Shown: positions 31,838 to 43,590 of the stretch, one piece after another
Layout: each line of letters begins with the position of its first letter
How positions within the stretch are numbered: position 1 is the first letter of the stretch
DNA from: Macrotis lagotis
Taxonomy: Eukaryota; Chordata; Mammalia; Peramelemorphia; Peramelidae
Assembly (NCBI RefSeq): GCF_037893015.1
Contig: NC_133658.1
Span: forward strand, 253,957,826-254,021,825
Length of the DNA: 64,000 nt
Direction: 5' to 3'
The notes under the pieces: generated by a model
What the model saw: the letters and a program-made list of their open reading frames with translations, nothing else
Database searches by the model: none
What the model was told of the DNA's origin: nothing
Program-made: the position numbers and the translations under genes

Positions 31838-32122
31838 TCATTCTTGAAGACCATGACATTAGGGATTTGATGCTGTGACATGCACATGAACTGGATTTGA
31901 GTGAGGGAGGGGGCTGTGCTAAGTCATCAGCCTCACTTTCTTCTCTGGAGTCATCTGTATCCAGTGGACAGATATGAATCAGAATGACTTGAGATGAACC
32001 TGGATGTGAGACAGAGCTAAGTGACATGCTCTCAGGTCACACAGTGTCAAGTGTCTGAAACTGGATTCAAACTCCTGTCCTCCTGACCTCAAGGTCAATG
32101 CTCTATCCACTGCGCCACCAGT
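31838..32122 (-). mobile_element. RTESINE, full length
   Basis: The plus strand starts with the complemented RTE tail ('cttgaagaccatgacattag'). It continues through 'gatttgagtgagggaggggg' and ends in the head ('tctatccactgcgccaccag'). A 94-codon frame covers it by chance. Confidence 0.85.
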
Positions 32123-32282
32123 CCTATCTCTCAGAAGCAGGTCCTAAGCATCTATCACATAGGTACCTCCATGTTAGATGACCTGGTATGTACCAAAGTC
32201 TCATTGCATATGTAAGGAGTTACAATGATTAAAACTGTCAGAACAACAAAATAAAAAAAAAAAACCTGTTAAAACAAAAAAT

Positions 32283-32512
32283 ACCTAGACTGCTAGGTAC
32301 AGTGTCAGTCTTAGAGTCAAGAAGACTTGAGTTTAAATCTACCCTCAGATACTAGCTGTGTGACCTTGGGGAAGTCATTTCACCCTCTTTACCTCAGTTT
32401 CTTCATCTATAAAATGAGCTGGAGAAAGAAATGGCAAATCACTCTAGTATCTGCTGAGAAAACTCCAAATGGAGTCAGGAAGAATCAGCCATGAGAGGAC
32501 AACAAAAATGCT
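32283..32512 (+). mobile_element. MAR1-type CORE-SINE
   Basis: 'ctagctgtgtgaccttgggg', 'aaatgagctggagaaagaaa' and 'gaagaatcagccatgag' give head, body and tail. Confidence 0.85.
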
Positions 32513-32521
32513 AAAAATAGA

Positions 32522-32665
32522 ATTGGTTGCCTTGGTTGTTAGTGAGTGCCCAGGTGTTGGAACTCTTCAGACAAACTGAATAACCATTTGTTGGGGATAT
32601 GGTGGAGGGGATTCCAGATCTGGTTAGGCATATACTGTTTTTCTAAGACCACTACTTTGAGAGAA
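32522..32665 (+). repeat. CR1/L3 3' fragment
   Basis: 'gaataaccatttgttgggga' and 'ggtggaggggattccagatc' are characteristic of the terminal region. Confidence 0.65.
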
Positions 32666-32769
32666 TCCCAATGAACACCCTGACCCTTTCCTCCCTTAAA
32701 AAAAAACAACTTGTAGCACCAATTTTGTCAGATTCTCAGAGTAAGTTAAATAATCTCTGTCTACTGAGT

Positions 32770-32985
32770 GTTTCGATGGGGAGAATGCTAGATCTAATTG
32801 AGGAGCTGGATTAGAATTCTGGTTCTGCCACTTACTACTTGCTGTGACATCTAGTAAGTCATTTCCTTCCTCTCTCTTAGTTTCAGTGTCCCCATCTGGA
32901 ACACATTGGGTAGAGAGGAGATGGGTTAGATGAACCTCAGGGACCCTTTGAGCTCCAAATTTGTGATCCTGTTATCAATTCTAGA
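32770..32985 (+). repeat. MIR/THER1-type SINE
   Basis: 'attctggttctgccacttac' then 'agtttcagtgtccccatctg' and 'agggaccctttgagctccaa'. Confidence 0.75.
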
Positions 32986-33354
32986 AAGCCCTGAATCAGG
33001 GGAGACCCAAAATCAATAAAGTCAGAGGATGAAACTGAACCTGATACAAGGCTGCTAAGAAACCAAATTTGTCTTTCAGAGTTTTTTGTTTAAGCAGAAG
33101 GTTTTACAGTCCTCACAGAAACCCATAATTCTTGGTGATCAAAGGGGAATCTGCTTTCTAGCCTCCAGCATCAATTTGTTTCCTTTGCAATGACTTTCAT
33201 ACACTTTTCATTCATTTCTCTTGTCACTGATGATTTGCATAGAGTTGAAAAGCAAGTTTTTCAGGGTGTTGAGGATGATGCATGGACCTTTGATTCAATT
33301 CAGTAAACGTTCATTAAGAATCTATTACAGGTGGGGCACTATACTATGCACACT

Positions 33355-33585
33355 GGTAACTGGGTGACAAAGTGAATGGAGAGCTGGGCCTGTCAGAAAG
33401 ACTCATCTTCCTGAGTTCAGATTTGACCTTAAACACTTAAGAGAAAGTCATCTCACCCAGTTTGCCTCAATTTCCTCATCTGTAAAATGGTTGGTGAAGG
33501 AAAGGGTAAACCATTCCAGGGTCTTTGACAAGAAAACCCCAAATAGGGTCACAGAGTCAGACATAGATGAACAATGGAAACAATG
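33355..33585 (+). mobile_element. MAR1-type CORE-SINE
   Basis: 'ttcctgagttcagatttgac', 'tttcctcatctgtaaaatgg' and 'gggtcacagagtcagacata'. Bases 33,293-33,352 just upstream look like a complemented L2 or MIR tail. Confidence 0.82.
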
Positions 33586-33589
33586 AACC

Positions 33590-34730
33590 TAAGAAAATTA
33601 ACTGTATGGTCCCTTCTAGCTCAGTCCGTCTAGTTTTTCCTTTTCTTTTTCCTTTTGGTACCTGGAAAAAAAGGACATTGAAAACCTCCAGGAGCTTGCT
33701 CTTGAAATTCTGCTCTATAACCAGTTTACTGGGATAATCCGTATTGATGAACACTTGTTTTTCCTGCCCAGTGAGTCATCCTTCACCACAGACTCTTTAA
33801 TGAGAAACCAGCCAATAGCACCATCCATTTCCAAGATTAGGTTCACAGAAGATTTTAAGCTTTAGACCTTACAGATCATTTAGCCCCACTACCACTTTGT
33901 TTTGGAGGGGTTGGTGAAGAGGGTAGAAAGGAGAATGTAGGCATGGATTAGACCTGGGCTTTCATTTGGTTAGAAAAAGCAGATCATCAGTTACTTAGAA
34001 ATTTGGACTCTTGGGGAGTTGCCTGGGAGGGCTTTGATGAATTAAATGATCTGCCTAGGGTCACCTAACCCTGACAGGACTTGAATTCACTTTCTCCAGA
34101 CATCTAAGTTGGTTCCTGAGTCACACCTCTTGTTACTTCTCCTCACCCCTTGGTTTTATGAGGGAAAAGACTGAGTTTCATAGAAATAATATCACTTGCT
34201 GAAGGTCATATAAGTTTTAAATAACATAATCAAGTCCTTAGACACACTATTCCCCCCCCCCACACACACAACCTAGTATTTTTTTTCTTACTGTGGAGAA
34301 GTCAAGTACGTTTAGGAGACTGTCAGTTAATAAATATTAATCTGCCAGGTAAAACTGAAGGGAATAGTAACAAATCCAGTTGATCCAGGACCTTCACAAA
34401 GCCAGGGCACAGTTATGGTGTCATTTAGGTCTGGATCATATCAGATCCACACAATGACTGGGGGAAATGGTCCTTAAGTTCCAGAACCTGAAAATGGATG
34501 GAAAATGCCCATTTAACAAGTTTGTCTAACTCACTGTCTGAGCAAGTTGAAAAGAAAGTGTTCTCTGGTATTCCACAGAGTTTTATGGGCTTTTACATTT
34601 TGGTATTTCAGCCCAGAGAATAGTGTGGTAATACAAAGGAATTTCTGTCCAAGGAACAGAGAGATCTGGATAAGTGGCCAAATAAGGCCTCATGGAAAAT
34701 CCAATACAATTGGATAACCAGAAAAGGAAA
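33590..34730. other. No gene; possible MIR piece at 33,845-34,130
   Basis: Diverged complemented MIR sequence is possible. A C-run followed by (CA) lies at 34,251-34,270. The rest is unassigned. Confidence 0.4.
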
Positions 34731-34734
34731 AAGA

Positions 34735-34880
34735 ATACTTAGCTTCAAGGCAGGACACCTGGGTTCTTATACCGACCCTGCCACTTCCTTGCCTTGTGAC
34801 CTTCAGCAAGTCACTGTTCTCTTGGTCTCATTTTCCTCCCCTACTAAATGAGAGACTTTTAGGTTCTAAAGAATTTTCTG
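34735..34880 (+). repeat. MIR-type SINE fragment
   Basis: 'gacctgggttcttataccg'-like head, 'gccttgtgaccttcagcaag' and 'aatgagagacttttaggttc'. Confidence 0.65.
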
Positions 34881-35639
34881 TATGAAGCAGAATCATTTCT
34901 TACTATATCTAACTCTAACTGTTCTGGTATTATAATACTCAGTGCCCAAGGGAATAAGAGAGCCAGTCAGCAAGTATCTCTCACATACTCTGACACTAGA
35001 GTCATTTATACAAGTTCACACCAGACAGGCACCAGGAAGGGGAGAGGGGAAGGCTGTAAAAAACCAGAGCCGGGGCAGATAAAGGGGATGACACATTTAG
35101 ACTCCATGTTTTCCTTATTGTTATTCTACTGTTTGGAAATTTTCCAGCTGCTCTGGGCTCAAGGAGCAGAGGATGAGGTGCCTAGACAGGGAAACCAATT
35201 TTATATTTACAGTAGAATGGAAAGTAGTGAAATGCAATCCAAGTTGGTGGTGATGGAAAGCAGGGAACTGTGAAACGATGCCACTCTGGGCAGGCCAGCT
35301 CTGAGAACACTTAACAAGAGAGACTAGCTCTTCTTCCAGTGGCTTGGGAATGCTTTTAGCACCCTTCAGGCAGAAGATGCCCCCGTCCATCTGGCCTTCC
35401 CCAGAGACACATGGAATGAGCTAGGTAATTAATAAACTCCCTCTTCTCTTCCCTCCCCCCCATATCCCACAGTTGCTTTGAGCACAATGTGGGACTCAGC
35501 AAGACTTTTTGCTTTGGATTTTTCAAAGATTTTGGTAAATGAAGTATTTTTTTTAAACTAAAGACCCAGTATCTTTTCAAATTAAAAAAATAATTTCAAG
35601 AATAAAAAGGGACAGAGTGGTCTGATGATCAGATGCCTA
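34881..35639. other. No supported gene; one signal-peptide-like frame
   Basis: A 61-codon plus-strand frame at 35,088-35,273 begins with a hydrophobic stretch (see findings). Nothing else is recognised. Confidence 0.35.
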
Positions 35640-36075
35640 ATAAAGAGACTTTCTCCACTGTCATCCCATATACTCTGCCATCCAATGACATTGACCTTGT
35701 TCTTCCTTGGTTCTGGGCATTTTCACTGTCTGTCCCCCCCCCCAAACCTGGAATGTTCTCCCTCCTCATCTCTACTGCCTGCCTGGTCTCTTTCAAGTCT
35801 CAGCTAAAATCTCACCTTCTTCAACATGAAGTCTTCCTTCACCTTAATGCATTCCCTCTCTGATTAGCACCATTTATCATAAACCAATACCTAGATCTAT
35901 ATACACATATTTGTATATCTCATTTGTGTATAATTGTGTGTTGTTTCTCCTTTTAGTTTGTGAACTTTCTGAGGGTAGGAGCTGTTTTTTGCCTTTTTTC
36001 TTTTATCCTGTGATTAACACCATGTTCAGGACATAGTAGGTGCCTAATAAATACATGCTTATTGACTTAATATAG
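35640..36075 (+). repeat. L2 3' end, long
   Basis: 'ggaatgttctccctcctcat', 'tcaagtctcagctaaaatct', 'tttctgagggtaggagctgt' and 'ataaatacatgcttattgac' are all in order. The two overlapping frames at 35,625-35,863 are part of it. Confidence 0.85.
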
Positions 36076-36119
36076 TAGAGGTGGGACTTGAAGAGGGATT
36101 CTTTTTTCAAAATGAGGAA

Positions 36120-36330
36120 AGTATTCTTTTAATCCATTATTTTATTTGATCTTTACAACAACCCTGTGGAGAAGGCAGAGCTATATTTTTAATTCCCATT
36201 TTACAGACAATGGAAATGGAATTGAGAGAAGCTATATGACTTCTGTGGTCACATAGCTTGCAATTGTCTGAGTTAGAGATTTCTATCAACATGTACTGAT
36301 TCCAAATCAACTACTTTCCCTACTACATCA
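36120..36330 (-). repeat. MIR-type SINE
   Basis: 'tatttgatctttacaacaac', 'cccattttacagacaatgga' and 'tggtcacatagcttgcaatt'. Confidence 0.7.
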
Positions 36331-36409
36331 TAAACTGGAACAGATTCCTAACAAATCTCATGTTTCTAGTTTTCTCTCATCATTTATTCTACTCACCATA
36401 TGCCAGACT

Positions 36410-36585
36410 AATATTTTTTGCTTTTATATATTTTATTTTTTCCCAATTACATGTTAAAATATTTTAACAAATCTTTTAAAAAAGTTTTGAGTCCCAAATT
36501 ATGTCCTCCTCCTTGAGATGGTAAGTAATTCAATACAGTTTATACATGTTTAATCATATAAAACATTTCCAAATTCACTCTAATC
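36410..36585 (-). repeat. L1 3' end, antisense
   Basis: 'ttttcccaattacatgttaa' then 'taagtaattcaatacagttt' matches the start of the L1 pieces at 478 and 27,860. Confidence 0.65.
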
Positions 36586-36588
36586 TTT

Positions 36589-36590
<2 letters not shown>

Positions 36591-36626
<36 letters not shown>
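36591..36626. repeat. (GTT)n microsatellite on a SINE tail
   Basis: 12 GTT units, (AAC)n on the SINE strand, abut the SINE at 36,627. Confidence 0.95.
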
Positions 36627-36627
<1 letters not shown>

Positions 36628-36762
36628 GCAAGGCAATGGGGTTAAGTGACTTGCCCAAGGTCACACAGCTAGGTAATTATAAAGTGTCAAATGCGAATTT
36701 TAACTCAGGTCCTCCTGACACTAGGACTGGCGCTCTATCTACTGTGCCACCTAGCTGTCCCC
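36627..36762 (-). mobile_element. WSINE1-like SINE
   Basis: 'tgcaaggcaatggggttaag', 'ggtcacacagctaggtaatt' and 'ctgtgccacctagctgtccc' give a full complemented copy. Confidence 0.92.
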
Positions 36763-36804
36763 ATCAGACTAATATTTTTAAAAGACAACTTTTATCCCAT
36801 TCTT

Positions 36805-36930
36805 TATTTTCTGGTGCAATGATAAGAATCTTGAACTAGAAGGCAGGAATTTTAGGTTAGATTGTAACATTGACACTCATTAGCAAATTGCTTCCCCATC
36901 TCTGAACTTTTGAGTCATCATCCATTAAAT
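36805..36930 (+). repeat. Diverged MIR-type fragment
   Basis: 'cttgaactagaaggcaggaa' and 'aaattgcttccccatctctg'. Confidence 0.5.
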
Positions 36931-37424
36931 ACATATTATAGTATATGCTCTGTTTTATTGGGATTTTAGGAGTCTCACTAAAGGGAGAAGTCCCCAAAAG
37001 CCTTTAGTATGTAAGCTAGTAATAGGGATATGATTAAGACTTCTATTTGGAGTCTTCTCTCCCTTCAGGAATAGGTCCCTGAAGGGAACCAAGAACTCAT
37101 GTGTCTTCTCTAAAAACTGGAAGTCATAGTAAGAAGGATCTAACCTTTTGCAAACTTTCCTCAACTAATATGGAAGAATCATTCTCTACTGATGAACAGA
37201 GAATTATGCAAATAGACTTGAGTACCAGGTTACATGAGGATCAAGTATGTTGAAATCTGTCAAGTGTTTTGTGACCATAAAGTCAGTTATTATGATTATT
37301 ACTGTTATCATTCTAGAAATCTAGGGTCTAGAAGAATGGATTAAACTGTTGACTACAAAAGTGAGGAACTTTAGCTCTTTGATATCCAGGATGTAAAATG
37401 GATTTATGAAGAGTCAATATAACT
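36931..37424. other. No recognisable feature
   Basis: Unassigned sequence. Confidence 0.4.
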
Positions 37425-37560
37425 CAAACAAATGAAAAACAACAATGTGGGAATTGTTTTGCAAATGACTATGCACATTTGTAAGGTTTTTTTGCCTTCT
37501 CTGTGAGTAGTGGGGGAGAGAACTCAGAACTAAAAATAAAATGAAATAAAATTCTAAGTA
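37425..37560 (+). repeat. Probable L1 3' end, second subtype
   Basis: 'aacaatgtgggaattgtttt' and 'actatgcacatttgtaaggt' then an A-rich end resemble another marsupial L1 3' terminus. (TTGA)n follows at 37,560-37,578. Confidence 0.45.
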
Positions 37561-37783
37561 TTGATTGATTGATTGATGAACTCTGGACAGCAAGGATTAG
37601 ATGGCTTGCAATGTTTATGGCCTTTTATTTATCTGATTTTTGACTAATTTCTATTCCTTAAGTAGACTGAGCAGTGAGACAAGCTGACATGCATCTAATG
37701 AGCTTATGTATTGTTTCTTTATGTGAATGTGTGTATATGTATGATAGACCCTTATTTTACCTGGGTCATTAATACTTATTTTC

Positions 37784-37936
37784 AGGGGGTGGCTAGGTGG
37801 CATAGTGGATAAATCACAGGCCCTGGAGTCAGGAGTACTTGGATTCAAATCTGGTCTCAGACACTTAATAATTACCTAGCTGTGTGGCCTGGGCAAGCCA
37901 CTTAACCCCATTTGTCTTGCAAAAACCCTAAAAAAA
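37784..37936 (+). mobile_element. WSINE1-like SINE with 10-bp target-site duplication
   Basis: Complete copy 'agggggtggctaggtggcat' to 'ttgtcttgcaaaaaccctaa' plus A's. It is flanked by ACTTATTTTC at 37,774-37,783 and 37,937-37,946. Confidence 0.95.
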
Positions 37937-37949
37937 ACTTATTTTCGGG

Positions 37950-38115
37950 CATAGTGTGGGTCAAATTATGGTGAAAATATTGGCATTGGGAGACAATAGC
38001 TCTGCTACTCCCTAGCAGTGTGATTTTTTTTCCTTTCAGAGATAATTTTCCTTATGTGTAAAAGATAGAATTGAATTAGATCCCTTTTGATATCCTACTT
38101 CTAATATTCTATGTT
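37950..38115 (+). repeat. MIR/THER1-type fragment
   Basis: 'agctctgctactccctagca' and 'agaattgaattagatccctt' in SINE order. Confidence 0.6.
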
Positions 38116-39162
38116 CAATTTAAAACAAACCATTTATTAAGTACCTTCCAGTGGTCTATTATAGACACCATTGGTGTCCATAAAAAAGAAAGTACTTTGC
38201 AGTTGACCAGAAGTTACAATATACGCTTCTTCTCTAGTTAGATTTTGGGCCCAGTTCACTTTATATTTGCAGTTTCTATTTTGGTTATGTATATTAGTGG
38301 AGCAGTTCTATAGATTGTCCATCCATTTGGATTTTTTTTCTTCCATTTGATTTTTTTGTGTGGATAGGTAGGCCTAACTCTCTTATGTTCTTAAGGCTCA
38401 TATTTAGGAGACTCTACTATTCCAGGGTAAGCAACTTTAAGATACCACCACCTATAAGTAACCTCATTTTGACTTGGGCTACAGGGGTATAGAGGATATA
38501 AAAGAACAACAAAGAATTTGAATAAGTTCTGTGTTCTAAACTCCTTTTGAACTCTGATTCCTTGATATTCTGTTTCTCCAAATATATGATTTTAGACATA
38601 AAGGGAGGTCATAAAGACATAAAGACATAAAGGCATAGACATAAAGTTGGTGGCACCTCAGTTGGTGTTCTGCCCCAGAACTGAGCAGGTTGGTGATACT
38701 CAGGGTGGGCAGAAGAGGACAGCCTGGGAAGAAGTAATAGCTAAGGAGAATCTCTAAAACAGCTCATTTGTTAGGAGCATTGACAGAGTGAAGGAGGCAG
38801 AGAAGCAGCCCCCCCCCCCCCCAGGCAAGCAGCCCCCCCCCCCCCAGGCACCCTGGAAAACAACCATAGTTCTCAAAACTGAGGTTGGCACAGATTGTGA
38901 GCCTTTCAGGTATTGCTTTCTCTCAGGCTTGTGTGAAGGCTGAGGTGCTTTTAAGGAACCAAAGCTTTGTGAATCTATCTGCCACATTCCTGGGTCTTTA
39001 TCCCAGTTGTTAAGTTTTATCTTCAGGCTCAGGGCCGTCAGGAAAGGGCAGTACTTCAGCCAGCCCTGGTGTGACTGGGCTCTCTGCCAGCAGAAAAACA
39101 GCTGGGAACCTTCAGCAGGTTTTCAGGTCACCTCAAAAAAACTGGTGAGAAACAACTATGAG

Positions 39163-39166
<4 letters not shown>
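38116..39166. other. No supported gene; short tandem duplications
   Basis: Repeated 'gacataaag' units lie at about 38,594-38,645. Two copies of 'agcag' + poly-C + 'aggca' lie at 38,803-38,850. The remainder, some of it GC-richer, is unassigned. Confidence 0.45.

Positions 39167-39217
<51 letters not shown>
39167..39217. repeat. (CA)n microsatellite
   Basis: About 25 CA units. Confidence 0.97.
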
Positions 39218-39219
<2 letters not shown>

Positions 39220-39394
39220 AGGTATGACATTTCACACATTTTCAGACTTACAAAATGACAGATTTGGAAAGAAATGCAGAAATTGGAGTATGTAATAGCA
39301 AAGCCCCAGGGACCAGAAAGGTCATTTAATCCAATCTCTTTTTTTTAAATAGATAAGTTAACCAAAAGCTAGGGAGGAGACCCCCTCTTTTCTC

Positions 39395-39660
39395 TTCATT
39401 GCTTAAAAGACAAACTCTTAAGTTCTTAGTCTGTCATTTAAAGTTCACCACAATCTAGCTTACTATTTTTAGTTCATATGACTCCTTTTCTGACTATATA
39501 CTGGAAAAACTGGACAAGCTGCTAATTGTTCTCTCATTCTAATCTCTCTCTCTCTCTCTAATCTCCTCTCTCTATAATCTAGCCTACATGCCTAGAATGC
39601 ACCTTGCCTCCCCTTCTCATCTCTGGCTTTTAAAATCCTTGTCTCTTTTCAAAGCACAGG
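39395..39660 (+). repeat. L2 fragment
   Basis: 'cttagtctgtcatttaaagt' plus 'tcaccacaatctagcttact' and 'acatgcctagaatgcacctt' are in L2 order. A (CT)n run lies inside. Confidence 0.65.
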
Positions 39661-40732
39661 AGTTTTCTGGAGAGAAATATATACACACTCGCAAATATTC
39701 CATATGCATGTACCATATAAATATAGTGTGCATATATAAATATATATGATTATATAGGGACAGATATTCCATGAATATATACATGCATCTTACATATATA
39801 ATCTATAAATATAGATTATATAATCTATAAGTATATTTACATATATGCATGTATGTACAAACCCATGTGAATAATTGTATATGACTAGAATTTGAAATAA
39901 AGATTGAGCTCCATCTGGAGATTATTGTTTTTTTGTTTTTCTTTCCCTCCTCTCATTTGTATGAGAAACTAAAGGATGCTGGGCAGTTTGGAGGTAAAAA
40001 AATCACATGCCTCAGATTCACATAACTCAATAGTGTTTCTTTGGCAGAATCTTCTGAAATATATTTGGAGATATGGGATCCTTATCAAGAAAGTAGAAAG
40101 AAGTTATATCGGCTTTCTAACCTTAAGTCACTTAGAGGTTTTGGGATAAAGATTTCAGATTCTCTTATCAGGAGGATGCAAATTAGAAGAAAGATTAAAT
40201 TTCTTTAGTCTTTATTTAGTTGTTTGTTCTAGTCTAAATGAACTATCTCTTCTTTCTTGCCCCTACCCCAACCTGTGCTCCCCAAAATAAAGATGTTTTT
40301 TGGGGAAATAAAGGTCATTAACCCTCTTATTGTGGAGAGACAGAAATCAGGAGTTTTTCCCTAGGCTGAAAAGGGTAGGAGGGATCTAACTTCTTAAAGG
40401 AGGGAAAATAAAAGCCTCTGATCCCCAAGCTAAAAGAGGGATGATAGAGTTCACTCTTTTTTTTCCTATGAGGAAGTAGTAGCAATGCTACTGAAGACTC
40501 TACCTGAAGCAGTAAACTGAACCCAAAGAGATGCTTCTCAGACATGAGACTCTGAGGCTGGCAGCATAATGCCTCACAGGATCACAGGACCAGCAAGGTA
40601 CTTGTCTGTCAGTCTACATTTTGGTCAAGACTCACAGAAGCAGCATGGGGACATCACTAGAAGGGAACTCCTCTATAAATGTTCCCTATGCATGATCAAT
40701 CTTCCCACTGATAGTGCATGTATGCCCCAGGT
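39661..40732. other. No gene; AT-rich block at 39,670-39,870
   Basis: TATA/CATATA-rich sequence, then unassigned sequence without a convincing frame. Confidence 0.45.
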
Positions 40733-40988
40733 TAGGGCAGCCAGGTAGCCTAGTGGATAGAGCATTGGACGAGTAATCAGGGAGATTCATCTATATGAGT
40801 TGAAATTAGACCTCAGATGCCTACTAGCTATGTGACCCTGGACAAGTCACTTGCTTTGCCTCAGATTCCTCATCTGTAAAAATGAACTGGAGACAGAAAT
40901 GGCAAACCATTCCAGTATCTTTACCAGGAAAACCCCAAATGAGGTCAGAAAGAGTCAGATATGACTGATACAACTGAATAATTAAAAT
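40733..40988 (+). mobile_element. MAR1-type CORE-SINE, full length
   Basis: The head is 'agggcagccaggtagcctag'. Then come 'tagctatgtgaccctggaca' and 'actggagacagaaatggcaa', and the tail 'aaagagtcagatatgactga'. Confidence 0.92.
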
Positions 40989-41469
40989 ATGTAATATGCC
41001 CCAGGTTTATGAGGAATATTCTATTGCTTTTTTCCTTACATTGCTATATCATTAAATGTCTTTGCTTTGAATTTATTGTGTCTTCTGAATGACTAGTATG
41101 AGTAAATACATCATTTGGGATTTATAAGCTATGACTTTTGAGAGAATGTGAGCCTATAGATTACTCTGAATCTTGGGGAACTTTGTCCATGGGGACCCAT
41201 ATTCAAGAGCTTGAGTATTACATTTACATTTTGGATAAGCCACTAATCACAGCGTATCAGATTTGGAAGACTTTTTGGAGCTCAAAAAGTTCAGCCCCTA
41301 TTTTTACATGGGGAAAACCAAGGCCTAGGGAAGGGAAAAGACTTATCTAGTGTGACAAGAGAAGTTGTTGCAAAGTCAGGATGAGAAATCATGTATGTAG
41401 ACTCCTAGTGTCTTGTTCTTTCCCCTCTACTCCACTTTCATTTCCATGTTCCTGAAAGCAAAACTATAT
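40989..41469. other. No gene; probable MIR3 scrap at 41,250-41,370
   Basis: 'agatttggaagactttttgg' and 'aaaaccaaggcctagggaag' suggest a complemented MIR3 inside the 70-codon frame at 41,138-41,350. Confidence 0.45.
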
Positions 41470-42671
41470 CTTCTTTAAAAAAAAAACTACATGCAACAGT
41501 AGTTTTCAATAATCATTTTTTGCATGATTTAGAGTTTTACATTTTCTCCCTTTCCCTTCCCTCCTACCTCCCCTAGCAGAAAGCAATCTAAAACAATCTA
41601 AAACTGTGCTAAACATAGATTCATATTAATCATGTTGTGAAAGAAGAATCAAATCAAAATGGGGAAAAACATAATATATGACATCTTTTAAAAATTGAAG
41701 ATGGGGGTGGATCCAAGATGGGAGCATGAGGACAGGCTTTCCCAGGAGCTCTATTCCAAATATTCCAAAAACCCTACAATTATGATTCTAATAAAATTTT
41801 CAAGAGACAGAACCCACAGAAAGACCCAATGAGGCAGTTCTTCAGTCCAAAGTGACTTGGAAGATTGTGGAAAGACTCTGTTCTCACAGGATTGGAGGGG
41901 ATGGCAGCACAACTAGGATTACCACTAGAGAGAAGGAGCTGCAACCTTCCGGGAACAGCCTATGGGGCACCTGGGTCTCTTGGAGTCCAAGTTCCTGGCA
42001 GCAGAAGCAGTTTCCAGACCTGCCAACCCAGGGAACACCAAACACAGCTTGAAAGATCAGCAGGGAAACCTCTTCCAGAGTGAGCACAGAGCTCAGGCCA
42101 GTGTGGCCCTCAGTGCAGTCACAGCCCTCGGGGCAGCCCAAGTCCTAGGAAATGAAAGCAGACCCATAGAGCCGCCCTGCAGGGAGCTGTCCAGCAGCTG
42201 CTTCCAGAGCACTCCACCCACAGAAGGTAAGGGAGTGGGGTAGACTGTTGATGTCTCTCTTTTGTCACTGGGACAGGACTCTAGTGCTTTGTCCTTATCC
42301 AGATCTAGGCCACAGTCAGGGCCCCCATACAACCATAGAAGAGCAGGGACCCTCCTCACAGTTCCAGGGCAGAGGGGAGTGCTTATGATCATCCATAGAC
42401 CAGAGCACATGCCAGGAGAGCAATCAGAACCTCTCATTAGACCTCGAAGAAACTGAGGTCCTTGCAGGGGTGCCCCAATAACAACTGAAAAGCTCATTAA
42501 GCACCCCAAAAATCAGCACACAGGCTGGGAAAATGGGTAAACAGAAAAAAGAAACCTGAACACAGACAATTACTTTGGTCCAATGGAAGATCAGCATACA
42601 CTTAGAAGACATCAAAGTCCAAGCTTCTGCATCTAAAGCCTCCAAGGAAAAATAACAGTTGGGCTCAGGCT

Positions 42672-43590
42672 ATGGCAGAGCTCAGAAAAGATTCTGAAAA
42701 TCAGGTAAGGGAGGTAGAGGAAAAATTGGGAAGAGAAATGAGAGAGATGCAGGAAAAACATGAAAACCAAATCAGCAGCTTGTCAAGGAGATACAAAAAT
42801 GCTGAAGAAAACAACATGTTAAAACCAGTTTAGGTCAAATGGAAAAAGCAGTCCAAAAAGTTAATGAGGAAAAGAATACCTTAAAAAGCAGGATTGACCA
42901 GATGGAAAAGGAGATAAGAAAGCTCTCCAAAGAAAACAACTTCTTCAAATGTAGAATGGAACTAAAGGAAACTGATTGTTTTGCAAGGAATTAAGAAACA
43001 ATAAAACAACACTAAAAGAATGAAAAATGTGAAATACCTCATTGGAAAAGAAACTAATTGAAGAACAGATCCAGAAGAGACAAATTAAAAATTATTAGGC
43101 TACCTGAAAGTCAAGATCAGGAAAAGAGCTTTGACCTCATTTTTAAAAGAATTTCTACAAGAGAACTGCTCTGACATCCTAGAAGCAGAGGGTAAAATAG
43201 AAATTGAGAGAATCCACTGATCTCCTCCTGAGAGAGAGCCCAAAACAATAACCGTCAGGAATTATAGCCAAATTCTAGAACTCACAAGTCAAAGGGAAAA
43301 TATTACAAGCAGTCAGAAAGAGACAATTTAAATAATGTGGCACTATAATCAGGGTTACAAAGAATTTAGCATAATCCACATTAAGGGATTGTAGGGCTTG
43401 GAATATAATATTCTGGAAGGCAAAAGAGCTTGGAATGCAGCTGAGAATCAACAACCCAGCAAAACTGAACATCCTCTTCCAGGGGAAAAGATGGATATTC
43501 AATGAAATAGGGGAATTTCAAATGGTCCTGTTAAAACAACCAGAACAGAACAGAAAGCTTGATCTTCAAGTACAGGACTCAAGTGAAGCA
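42672..43590 (+). pseudogene. L1/HAL1 ORF1 remnant (coiled-coil RNA-binding protein)
   Basis: ORF1 proteins form coiled-coil trimers that coat the element RNA. Here the frame opens at ATG 42,672 with 53 codons (MAELRKDSENQ..., E/K-rich heptads) before a stop at 42,831. Further pieces continue in other frames: QMEKEIRKLSK around 42,900, a region equal to 'RLPESQDQEKSF', and ECSDILEAEG-like sequence near 43,165. The late part 'taccgtcaggaattatagc'-like sequence (about 43,250) corresponds to the conserved C-terminal domain. Multiple frameshifts and stops show it is dead. The same region appears antisense at 49,693-49,960. Confidence 0.65.

Noticed and set aside
41852..42509. Cluster of overlapping frames on both strands, up to 138 codons
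   Set aside because: This is the GC-richer 5' UTR/leader of the HAL1-like element. Frames overlap on opposite strands and show no domain.
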